DNA from: CAZZHG01 sp964653655
GTDB taxonomy: Bacteria; Bdellovibrionota; FAC87; UBA2466
Direction: 5' to 3'
Assembly: GCA_964653655.1 (NCBI GenBank)
Contig: CAZZHG010000003.1
Location: 25,828-89,827, forward strand
Length of the DNA stretch: 64,000 bases
The translations under genes and the position numbers were made by a program. Shown in pieces: positions 16,303-23,532 of this stretch (position 1 is its first letter; the number at the start of each line of letters is the position of its first letter). Below the pieces are notes generated by a model. The model had not been told where the DNA came from and made no database searches. It saw nothing but the letters and a program-made list of their open reading frames with translations.

Positions 16303-17666
16303 GAAAAATTCTCCGCAAGCTTCGAAGCCACTAGCTCCGTTCCCGCCCGGGACCAGTGCCCGTCGGCATCCAGGTAGGTTCCGCGGGTTCCGGCGAGCAC
16401 CGTTCTCAAGTCCACCACGTCGGTCTTCTCGGAGAAAGTCTCCTTCATGAAATCAAGGCCGTCGCCGTAACGGGCCGCCTGACGGCGCACGTCCCCGATG
16501 GGGGCCCAAATCTCCCGTAACCGTTCGTCGACGAGCTCCGCCGGCGGGATGAGAACCAAAGTCGTGTCGACGGCATTGCGTTTCGCGAGCCGCAGGGTCG
16601 CCCCGATCCACTTCGCCGTCGTTTCCCGGGACACGGTGGAAATCGGAGGCAACTCTTCTCCGACGGCCGATACCAAAAGCCGTTTCACGAAGGAAGCCTG
16701 CACGAAACCAAGGTCGGGGCGCGCGAGCCACTGGGAGAGGTTCTTCAAGTCCCGTTTCCCAAGGCGCGCCGCGAGCTCGTCGCGTTTGTTCACGGGAGCG
16801 AGGCTTGCGAGAATGCTCGCCAGATTCTCGGGCGTTCCCTCCGCCAGGCGGGCAGCGAAACCCTGGTCCGGCTGGAGCAGCGGAATCGGGAGCAACCGGT
16901 GGGCGAGGGAGGGAAACAGTTCCCCGAAGAGGCTCGCCTTCGGCGGCCGGTCGACGACGAGGCTTGCGAGATGGGGAAGCAAACGAGTTTCGGAAGCCTG
17001 GGGAGCCAGAAAATCCTCCACCGGATCGAAAAAGAGAACCAGCTTTCTCGCGCCGAGCGCAAGGGCCACCCGCTTGGCCCGCCAATAGAGCTCTCGCGGA
17101 GTGCTGCCGCGTACGCCGAGATTCACGAACTCGCCCGCCGTCTTTTCCTCGATGAGGAGGGAGACCGGTACTTTCGACGAGTCTTCCAGAAATCCGCCGC
17201 CGAGCACCGCGGCCCTCGGTTTCTCCGCGGCGGGAATAAGCGCGCGCGTTTCGTCCCGTTGTCCCCAAGGGTTCACGCCGACGGCGATGGGATGAAGCGC
17301 GTGAAGCTTTTCCGCCGGCGCGCCGGAAGCGGTTCCGTGGAGCAGCCTGGCCGGGAAGGGCGGCAGCGAGCCCCGGTAGCCGGCCTCGGCGATGCCTAAT
17401 GCCGCGATGACGACGAGGATCGCGGCCGCCTGAAACCGGAGAAACGGTTTTACAAGCGTTTCTTCGAGCCTTTTTCCGAGCCACGCCAATGCGGCGGCAA
17501 TAGCGAGGGTGGCGGTGAGGGTGAATCCCACGCGGTAGGGGGGCTTCAGCGCGGGCGCCGGAATCCAGAATAGGGCGAAGACCGCGAGCAGAGAGCCCAC
17601 GGCAAGAAAAGAGAGGCAAAAGTAGCCGGACAGGGTGAGAAACCCGGTTCGCTTCTCGGAGTTCAC
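16272..17666 (-). CDS. Membrane-anchored SGNH-like protein lacking the serine nucleophile motif
   Basis: 464 residues. GTG at 17666 overlaps the ampG stop as GTGA, indicating translational coupling. The first 95 residues form three membrane helices; the rest is extracytoplasmic. VLGGGFLED (154-162), VNLGVRGSTPRELY and YLDADGHWSRAG (Asp435, His437) follow the plan of SGNH hydrolases and AlgJ/AlgX-type O-acetyltransferases, but the expected GDS is GGG (156-158), so the catalytic Ser is missing or shifted. Coupling to AmpG suggests work on peptidoglycan or a wall-linked glycan, as active enzyme or glycan-binding pseudo-enzyme. That role is inference. Confidence 0.72.
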   Translation of the reverse strand: MNSEKRTGFLTLSGYFCLSFLAVGSLLAVFALFWIPAPALKPPYRVGFTLTATLAIAAALAWLGKRLEETLVKPFLRFQAAAILVVIAALGIAEAGYRGSLPPFPARLLHGTASGAPAEKLHALHPIAVGVNPWGQRDETRALIPAAEKPRAAVLGGGFLEDSSKVPVSLLIEEKTAGEFVNLGVRGSTPRELYWRAKRVALALGARKLVLFFDPVEDFLAPQASETRLLPHLASLVVDRPPKASLFGELFPSLAHRLLPIPLLQPDQGFAARLAEGTPENLASILASLAPVNKRDELAARLGKRDLKNLSQWLARPDLGFVQASFVKRLLVSAVGEELPPISTVSRETTAKWIGATLRLAKRNAVDTTLVLIPPAELVDERLREIWAPIGDVRRQAARYGDGLDFMKETFSEKTDVVDLRTVLAGTRGTYLDADGHWSRAGTELVASKLAENFSKTAPNPGAL

Positions 17667-18907
17667 GAGACCGGAGCCTCTTCGAGACGCCGCATCCGGA
17701 ACAGCAGGATTAGGCCCGGGATTGCACAAAGTGCCGTGGTAACGAAGAATATCGGCCAGCCCAAGGCCTCCACCATGTACCCGGTGTAGGAAGCGATGAT
17801 CGTACGGGCGACCGCGGTGAGGCTCGAGAGGAGCGCGTACTGCGTCGCCGAGAAACGTTGGTCGCAAAGAGCCATCAAATAGGCGACGAAAGCGGCCGTT
17901 CCCATGCCGCCGCAGAATTGCTCGACGCCGATACTCGCCACCATCCACGCGTAACTCTTTCCCCCGAGGGCGAGGCCGACGAAAACGAAGTTGGAAACCG
18001 CCTGCAGGATTCCGAAGATCCAGAGCGACTTATAGATGCCGTAGCGGAAGACCACTCCGCCGGCGAGCAGCCCGCCCGCGAGCCCGCTGATTAGGCCGAA
18101 CACCTTGTTGACCGCGCCGATGTCGGTGTTGCTGAAACCGATTTCCTTCAGAAAGGGCGTGAGCAGGGCGGCCGCGAGAGTATCTCCCAGCTTGAAAAGG
18201 ACTACGAACAGCAGAATCTCGATCGCTCCCTTGCGTGTGAAGTACTGCTTGAAGGGATCGACGACCGCGGCTTTCAAGCTGGCCGGAGGCTTGACGGGAT
18301 TTTCAGGCGCGGGCGCAAACCAGCAAGTTACGAGCCCGATGCTGAGGCACGCGGCCATGCTCACCCACACCCATTTCCAGGGCATCACGTCGCTCAGCAT
18401 GAGAGCGAGCGCGCCGGAAGCTAGAAAAGCGAGGCGGCCTCCGAGCATCACCATGGAGGCGCCGGCGCCTCTTTCCTCGGGCCTCAGGATGTCCACCCGG
18501 TAAGCGTCGATGACGATATCCTGGCTGGCGCTGAAAAACGCGGTCGCGAACGCGAACGCCACCACGAGACCCATCTGGCTCGCCGGATCGAGAAAGCCCA
18601 TGCCGGCGAGGGTCACCATCAAAAGTCCGAGCGTTATGGCGATCCAGCCCGTGCGCCGGTTGAGAAACGGCGGCACGAAACGGTCCAGCAAGGGGGCCCA
18701 GATGAATTTGAAGTTGTAGGGGAGTCCGACGAGGGCGAGCAGCCCGATCGTCTTGATGTCGATTTTCGCGTCCGACAGCCAGGCCTGGAAGGTTCCTCCC
18801 GTACCGGTGAGCGGCAGCGGGAACGAGGAGCAAAACATGAACAGGAGGGTCACCCCTATCCGACGATTGGTGAAAACCTGGTAGAAGTGCCGCTGTGTTT
18901 CCGCCAT
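17663..18907 (-). CDS. ampG: AmpG-type muropeptide permease (MFS)
   Basis: 414 residues with about 12 membrane helices. FFSASQDIVIDAYRVDILRPEERGAG (about residues 124-149) is the highly characteristic AmpG loop, and the opening FSSFPLPLTG...FQAWLSD and WAPLLDR also fit. AmpG imports anhydro-muropeptides across the inner membrane for peptidoglycan recycling. Its 3' end overlaps the SGNH-like gene by four bases. A TGC-TATAAT six bases before the ATG predicts a leaderless mRNA starting here. Confidence 0.9.
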   Translation of the reverse strand: MAETQRHFYQVFTNRRIGVTLLFMFCSSFPLPLTGTGGTFQAWLSDAKIDIKTIGLLALVGLPYNFKFIWAPLLDRFVPPFLNRRTGWIAITLGLLMVTLAGMGFLDPASQMGLVVAFAFATAFFSASQDIVIDAYRVDILRPEERGAGASMVMLGGRLAFLASGALALMLSDVMPWKWVWVSMAACLSIGLVTCWFAPAPENPVKPPASLKAAVVDPFKQYFTRKGAIEILLFVVLFKLGDTLAAALLTPFLKEIGFSNTDIGAVNKVFGLISGLAGGLLAGGVVFRYGIYKSLWIFGILQAVSNFVFVGLALGGKSYAWMVASIGVEQFCGGMGTAAFVAYLMALCDQRFSATQYALLSSLTAVARTIIASYTGYMVEALGWPIFFVTTALCAIPGLILLFRMRRLEEAPVS

Positions 18908-18919
18908 CCCAGCATTATA
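18908..18919 (-). promoter_or_regulatory. Leaderless extended -10 element for ampG
   Basis: On the minus strand TGC-TATAAT (hexamer 18914-18919), six-base spacer, ATG at 18907. Confidence 0.72.
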
Positions 18920-18972
18920 GCAGCCGGGTCCCCGCGCTTTGACTATGGCCTCCCGGCTGGCTACAAGACGGC

Positions 18973-19467
18973 ATGGACTCAGCCATTTTTCGCAAAGCCA
19001 TGGGTAAGAACGTCACCGGTGTATCCGTCGTCACGTGCGAGCACGCCGGCGACAAGCACGGGATGACGGTGAATGCCTTTCTCTCCGTCTCGCTCACGCC
19101 GCCCACGATGCTGGTGAGCCTCAGCAAGAAAGCGCGCACGACGGAGCTGGTCTCCAAGGCGAAGGCCTTCACGATCAATCTGCTCGCCGATACCCAGGCG
19201 CTCGAGTCCGATCGCTTCGCCGGCCGCCACAAAGACAAAGAGCAGAACCGCTTCGAAGGCCTGAGCTTCCATGCGGGGGCCACCGGAGCTCCGGTCCTGG
19301 CCGGTTCCATGGGCCATCTCGACTGCAAAGTGATTCACGCCTTCGACGGCGGCGACCATACTCTTTACGTCGGGGAAGTCGTGGCGGGCAATCTCGATGA
19401 AGCGCGAAATCCCCTCGTCTACACGACGGGCGGCTACCACAAGATCGATTCCCTCAAAGGGATTTAA
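18973..19467 (+). CDS. Flavin reductase-like, FMN-binding protein
   Basis: 164 residues of the flavin reductase-like (split beta-barrel) family: FRKAMGKNVTGVSVVT at the N-terminus, HGMTVNAFLSVSLTPPTMLVSL (FMN phosphate and isoalloxazine binding region, about 29-50), FTINLLADTQ, FAGRHKDKEQNRF and GHLDCKVIHAFDGGDHTLYVGEV. Such proteins reduce free FMN or FAD with NAD(P)H, often for a partner monooxygenase. An FAD monooxygenase is encoded at 6.5 kb but is not linked, and single-component enzymes of that type do not need a reductase. Cytoplasmic. Divergent from ampG. Confidence 0.87.
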   Translation: MDSAIFRKAMGKNVTGVSVVTCEHAGDKHGMTVNAFLSVSLTPPTMLVSLSKKARTTELVSKAKAFTINLLADTQALESDRFAGRHKDKEQNRFEGLSFHAGATGAPVLAGSMGHLDCKVIHAFDGGDHTLYVGEVVAGNLDEARNPLVYTTGGYHKIDSLKGI

Positions 19468-19469
19468 TC

Positions 19470-19586
19470 GTCATTCCGAGAGCGGGCGAAGCGAGCCGAG
19501 GAATCTTTGGGCGTATCAAAGTAGGACGCTTCGGAATCCGCTTTGCCACGGCCAAAGGTCCCACGTCGCTTCGCTCCTGGGATGAC
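19470..19586. repeat. REP/MITE-like palindromic element between convergent genes
   Basis: 117 bases bounded by GTCATTCC and GGGATGAC, with inner near-palindromic blocks GGGCGAAGCGAGCC and CGTCGCTTCGCTCC. It begins two bases after the flavin reductase stop and ends 12 bases before the stop of the convergent HAD gene, so it may end transcription from both sides. The GTCATTCCGAG...GGATGAC pattern is common in scattered bacterial intergenic repeats. Confidence 0.65.
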
Positions 19587-19598
19587 CAGGCAGGGGGA

Positions 19599-20237
19599 TT
19601 AGCGCTGAAGAATGAATTTCGGGGAGAGGGAGCGAACCCGGTCCTCGTGCTGGTGGCCGTCGCAGAGAAGCAGAACTTCCACTCCCAAGGCGTTGCCCAC
19701 TTCCCAGTCGTGATCCGTATCGCCGATGAGAAGCGTCTCTTCGGGCGTGACTCCGCAGGCCTTTAGAAGATCTTTGCCCCGTTCCACCTTGCTCGCGGCG
19801 TAGTGATCGCTCAGCCCGTAGACGTGATCGAAGTAGGGCGCGATCTCGAAATGGGCTAGAAGCCGATGGAGATCTTTTTCGTGGGCGGCCGACAGAATCG
19901 ACTGCTTCATTCCCAAATCCTTCACCGTTTTCAAAACCGCCTCGGTGCCCGCATGGAGTTTTCCGGTGGGGATGAGTTTCGCGTAGCTCGCCACGAACTG
20001 CTGGGTGGCGCTTTCGAAGGCTGCGGCTTGGACGTCGAATCCAAGCTTTCGATAATATTCAGAAATCGGGAAGCAGAAGGCTTTGCGGTAGCCGTCCCGG
20101 TCAATGGGGTTCAGGCCGTTCAGCTTGAGGACTTCGCTGATGGCGGCGACCGCGAGATCCACGTCGTCCAGGAGGGTTCCGTTCCAGTCCCAGATGACGT
20201 GTCGCTTGGCCTGCAGGTGCTCGAGGATCTTCTGCAT
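19599..20237 (-). CDS. HAD-superfamily phosphatase (phosphoglycolate phosphatase-like)
   Basis: 212 residues from ATG 20237. HAD motif I is VIWDWNGTLLDD (Asp17 nucleophile, Asn19 in place of the second Asp, as in several HAD phosphatases), motif II is ILSAAHEKD, motif III is the Lys of ASKVERGKDL, and motif IV is LLIGDTDHDWEVG. A cap domain lies between motifs I and II. Probably a small-molecule phosphatase such as phosphoglycolate phosphatase; the substrate is not certain. TGC-TATCAC stands six bases before the ATG and no Shine-Dalgarno site is present, so it may also be leaderless. It follows the DUF6642-like gene by 31 bases. Confidence 0.85.
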   Translation of the reverse strand: MQKILEHLQAKRHVIWDWNGTLLDDVDLAVAAISEVLKLNGLNPIDRDGYRKAFCFPISEYYRKLGFDVQAAAFESATQQFVASYAKLIPTGKLHAGTEAVLKTVKDLGMKQSILSAAHEKDLHRLLAHFEIAPYFDHVYGLSDHYAASKVERGKDLLKACGVTPEETLLIGDTDHDWEVGNALGVEVLLLCDGHQHEDRVRSLSPKFILQR

Positions 20238-20268
20238 GGGGAGGTGATAGCACTCCCCCGCGGGGGGT

Positions 20269-20847
20269 TCAACGACGGAGCTGGGAGCGTTCCCAGAGGT
20301 GAAAGCCGAGGTTGCGGCAGAGGGAGCCGGCGAGTCCATAGAGGTTCTTACGGAAAACGCGCGCGTTGGCCGGTGTGATGCGTCTCTTCGTCCACTCGTC
20401 CAGAATCAGAATCTCGAGCGCGCAGGAGAAGAGCCAGTCCACTTCCTCCCGGAAGCCGGAGATGGCGGCGAACTGGGTTTTTTGGAGAAAATGGGTGAGT
20501 ACCCGCGACGGAGCGCTCAACGTGTGGCAGGCGCCGAAGTGAATGACTCGCCCGGCCCCTTTTCCGAAAAATTCGTGGAGATCCCCGAGGGCGACCTCGT
20601 CCTTGCCGAGGTGCAGCCCGCCGGGCACGCCGTGATAACCGAGATAGAGGATGGGGTAATGGTTGTATTTCGCCTTCAGCCACTCGCCGACGATGTGGCG
20701 GAACTCGTCCCGAGTGGACGCGGTGCGATGAATCACCGGCATGTGGGTCTGGTGTTTCACCAGCTCCAGCACCGGCACCACGCTCTTTTGGCGGAGTAAC
20801 CCCTCGTCCCAATCGCCCTCTAGGCACAGAATCCCATTTCGTCTCAC
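20269..20847 (-). CDS. DUF6642-like protein with a His/Cys pair
   Basis: 192 residues. The opening NGILCLEGDW, then YPILYLGYHGVPGG (His72), GRVIHFGACHTL (Cys107) and EEVDWLFSCALEILIL, match what I recall of the DUF6642 family. A His after a beta strand in LYLGYHG and a Cys after the next strand in HFGACHT is also the layout of CHAT/caspase-like cysteine peptidases, so a peptidase activity is possible but not known. No signal peptide. GTG start at 20847 with a perfect TATAAT six bases upstream; AAGAG just before the GTG is too close for a normal Shine-Dalgarno site. Confidence 0.75.
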   Translation of the reverse strand: MRRNGILCLEGDWDEGLLRQKSVVPVLELVKHQTHMPVIHRTASTRDEFRHIVGEWLKAKYNHYPILYLGYHGVPGGLHLGKDEVALGDLHEFFGKGAGRVIHFGACHTLSAPSRVLTHFLQKTQFAAISGFREEVDWLFSCALEILILDEWTKRRITPANARVFRKNLYGLAGSLCRNLGFHLWERSQLRR

Positions 20848-20859
20848 CTCTTTATTATA
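20848..20859 (-). promoter_or_regulatory. Leaderless -10 element for the DUF6642-like gene
   Basis: TATAAT (20854-20859, minus strand), six-base spacer, GTG at 20847. Confidence 0.7.
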
Positions 20860-20913
20860 GTCGGACAGCTGTTAACGCGCAGACGTTCCCGTTGGTCTCT
20901 TTGAGCAGGCCCT

Positions 20914-20922
20914 TGTTAGAAT
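20914..20922 (+). promoter_or_regulatory. Extended -10 promoter for the carboxypeptidase-deiminase pair
   Basis: TG-T-TAGAAT with the hexamer at 20917-20922, about 60 bases before the ATG at 20982. A TTGGTC lies 19 bases upstream as a weak -35. Confidence 0.45.
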
Positions 20923-20981
20923 GAGGGGGTCTTAGCGGGTAGTTCGCGCCCTCACTTCCACTACTAAAATCCGGAGGCTCC

Positions 20982-21863
20982 ATGATGCGGTTACTTTCCG
21001 CCTTGATGCTATTCAGCAGTCTGGCGTGGGCGGCGGCTCCCACGGGCCGTTACAAAACCATCGTCGACGGAATGCAGGCTCTTCAGGCGCAGTACCCGGC
21101 CATCAGCCATATTTATTCCATCGGGCAGAACGACGACGGAGTGGATCTCTTCGCGATGCGGATCAGCCGTTCTCCTCAAATGATCGACGGCTTCAAGATC
21201 GGACACCTAATGGTGTCCACTCACCACGGCAACGAATTGGGCGCTCCTCAGTTCACGATGAAGTTCATCGCGAATCTGCTTTCGCGTTTCGGAACCGATC
21301 AGAGTCTCGAGGACAAGGAGTACACCATCGTCCCCGTGCTCAACGTTTCCGGCTACAACGCCAATCAGCGCCACGAGAAGGGGCAGGATCCGAACCGCGA
21401 CTACGCGAACCCCTGCTTGGCCACTCCCGGCGGAAAGCTCAAGAGCATTTCTCTCGTCATGAAGCTCGCGGCGAGCCGCATCTTCTCGGGCAGCGTGACC
21501 GTGCACGGTTACGACGGCTCCCTGACGTATCCCTGGGGAATGTACGCCGACAAGTACGAAACCCAGGACGACAACCAGTACAAGCAGATCTTCTCGAAAG
21601 CGGCGTCGCTCAACGGCTACCGCGTCGGAACGGCGGCGGAAGTCGTTTACCCGGCCAACGGCTGCTACGAGGATTGGGTGTACTGGAAGTTCGGCATGTG
21701 GTCCTTGCTCCTCGAGCTCGCGAGCGGATCCGATGCCGACATTTCTAGGACGGTTCCGGCGATCGCGTCTTTCTACGATCAGCTGAACTCGAGCCCGAGC
21801 AACAAGAACGCGTTTCTCGGCAAATGCACCAGCCACCGTGGCCCCGACCTGAGAGTCGAATAG
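20982..21863 (+). CDS. Secreted M14 family zinc carboxypeptidase
   Basis: 293 residues with a signal peptide (MMRLLSALMLFSSLAWA). Zinc and catalytic residues of the M14 fold are present: HGNE (His82, Glu85), DPNRDY (136-141, with the Asn-Arg substrate carboxylate binders), the third zinc ligand His175 in VHGYDG, and the general base Glu245 in LLLELA. It should remove C-terminal residues, or trim peptidoglycan peptides, in the periplasm or outside the cell. GGAGG precedes the ATG. The next gene begins ten bases after its stop and encodes a secreted arginine-modifying enzyme, so the two are likely co-expressed. Confidence 0.88.
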   Translation: MMRLLSALMLFSSLAWAAAPTGRYKTIVDGMQALQAQYPAISHIYSIGQNDDGVDLFAMRISRSPQMIDGFKIGHLMVSTHHGNELGAPQFTMKFIANLLSRFGTDQSLEDKEYTIVPVLNVSGYNANQRHEKGQDPNRDYANPCLATPGGKLKSISLVMKLAASRIFSGSVTVHGYDGSLTYPWGMYADKYETQDDNQYKQIFSKAASLNGYRVGTAAEVVYPANGCYEDWVYWKFGMWSLLLELASGSDADISRTVPAIASFYDQLNSSPSNKNAFLGKCTSHRGPDLRVE

Positions 21864-21873
21864 GAAACAGCCC

Positions 21874-23235
21874 ATGAAGCGCGCTCTCCTGCTCCTCGTA
21901 TTCGTCTGCGCTCAAGCTTGGGCGGTCCGTCCCGATCTGAAGAAGCTGCCGATCTTTGCGACGGCGGAAGAGCTTCAGCTCAGGGCTTTATCGACGAGCC
22001 TTCCGACGCAGGCACCGGTGGCTCCCATCCGGTCGCTTGCGGAATGGGAAGAGGCGAGGGCGGCGATGACTCTATGGAACAATGCCTCGCTGGTGAGAGA
22101 GCTCGCCAAACGGGGTAAGGTGATCCTCATCGCCGACAGCAGAAAAGACTCGGGCTGGTGGTCGAGCTGGGTGCAGTCGAACGGCATCCAGGCGGCGAAC
22201 GTCTCTTACGTGGAAGTGCCGACCGACAGCATCTGGATCCGGGATTATGGCCCCTGGCCGATTGTGGACGGCCAGGGGTCCTACGGATTCGTGCACAACA
22301 CCTACAACCGGCCCCGCCCCGTCGACAACCAGGTGGCCGGCCGGCTCGCGAGGTTCTTCGGCGTTCCGTTCTTCGACACTGGGCTCACCCACACGGGCGG
22401 CAACTTCTACAGCGACGGCCTCGGTAACGCCTTCTCGTCGACTCTCGTCTACTCGGAAAACTCGTCGCTTTCGAAAGCTCAGGTGAACGATCGGATGAAG
22501 GAGTTTCTCGGCATCGATCGGTACACGACCTCCCGCCTCAATCCGAACATCACGATCGAGCACATGGATACTTACGGAAAGCTCGTGAGCGGAGACACCA
22601 TCGTCTTCGGCGAGTTCCCGGCGGGATCGCGCTACAAGGCCGACTCCGACAACATGGTGAAGCTGCTCCAAACTCTCAAAAGCCCGTACGGCACCCCGTA
22701 CAAGATTCACCGGATGAAAATGTCGCCCGGACCGGGCGTGGAGTTTCGCGCCTACTTGAACTCGTTCATCAGTAACGGCGCGCTTTACTATCCGACCTAC
22801 GGCAACGACGCTACCGACGCCGCCGCGAAGGCCGTCTACCAGGCCGCGCTTCCGAACTACGAAATCGTCGGGGTGGATGCCGGCGGGACGGCGTGGGGCG
22901 ATTCCGTCCATTGCCGCAACCGAAATCTCATCGAATGGAAGACGGCGTTTCTCTTTCCTCGGGTGGACGATACGGCGACAAACACGGTTTCCCTCGACGC
23001 CTATCCTTCGCCGGGCGCCCAGCTCGCCGGTCAGCCGCAGATCGCGTACACCGTCGACGGCGGAGCGGAGCAGATCCTCGCGATGGACTCCGGCGGGCAG
23101 AATCACTTCACGGCGAGGCTTCCGGTCCTGCCGGCCGGCGCGAAAATCTCCTTCCACGTCATCGTGCGCGACTCGTCGGGCCTCATGAAGCGGGCACCCA
23201 GCCGCTCGGAAATCGAGTACCTCGCCGGAAGCTAG
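21874..23235 (+). CDS. Secreted agmatine/peptidyl-arginine deiminase family protein
   Basis: 453 residues with a signal peptide (MKRALLLLVFVCAQAWA). Pentein-fold signatures of the agmatine deiminase/Porphyromonas-type PAD family: WIRDYGPW (121-128), THTGGNFYSDG (172-182), IEHMDTYGK (228-236, catalytic His230 and Asp232) and DSVHCRN (343-349, nucleophile Cys347). A C-terminal 80-residue beta-rich Ig-like domain follows (about 365-453), as in bacterial PAD. Agmatine deiminases are cytoplasmic and shorter, so the export signal and extra domain favour a peptidyl-arginine enzyme that turns arginine into citrulline. Translationally close to the carboxypeptidase gene. Confidence 0.87.
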   Translation: MKRALLLLVFVCAQAWAVRPDLKKLPIFATAEELQLRALSTSLPTQAPVAPIRSLAEWEEARAAMTLWNNASLVRELAKRGKVILIADSRKDSGWWSSWVQSNGIQAANVSYVEVPTDSIWIRDYGPWPIVDGQGSYGFVHNTYNRPRPVDNQVAGRLARFFGVPFFDTGLTHTGGNFYSDGLGNAFSSTLVYSENSSLSKAQVNDRMKEFLGIDRYTTSRLNPNITIEHMDTYGKLVSGDTIVFGEFPAGSRYKADSDNMVKLLQTLKSPYGTPYKIHRMKMSPGPGVEFRAYLNSFISNGALYYPTYGNDATDAAAKAVYQAALPNYEIVGVDAGGTAWGDSVHCRNRNLIEWKTAFLFPRVDDTATNTVSLDAYPSPGAQLAGQPQIAYTVDGGAEQILAMDSGGQNHFTARLPVLPAGAKISFHVIVRDSSGLMKRAPSRSEIEYLAGS

Positions 23236-23532
23236 CCGCCACCAATCCAACAGCCCGCACGGTCAATGCAAAAAACCTGAGTCAAAGCCTCGATTCCCCT
23301 CGAAAATTCCATCTAGTCAAACTTTGGTCGAAGGACCAGGTCCTGTCTAAGAACCGGGTAGTGCAACCTCCTGATATCCCTGCCTAATCACCCGAAGCAA
23401 CGCCCAGAGTATAGAAGTTCGACGCTCCCGAGCCGAAACGGACGGGTAAGCCCATTGGTACGGGCTTTGTAACTTTCTCTGGGGATCACTAGCCGGATAA
23501 GCCTCGCGGTGAGGCTCATTTGACGAGGTCCC
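23236..23532. other. Intergenic region upstream of the TPR membrane protein
   Basis: 297 bases. One small stem (AGCCTC with GAGGCT) lies about 20 bases before the ATG at 23533, next to the GAGG ribosome binding site, where it might affect translation. Nothing else recognised. Confidence 0.4.
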
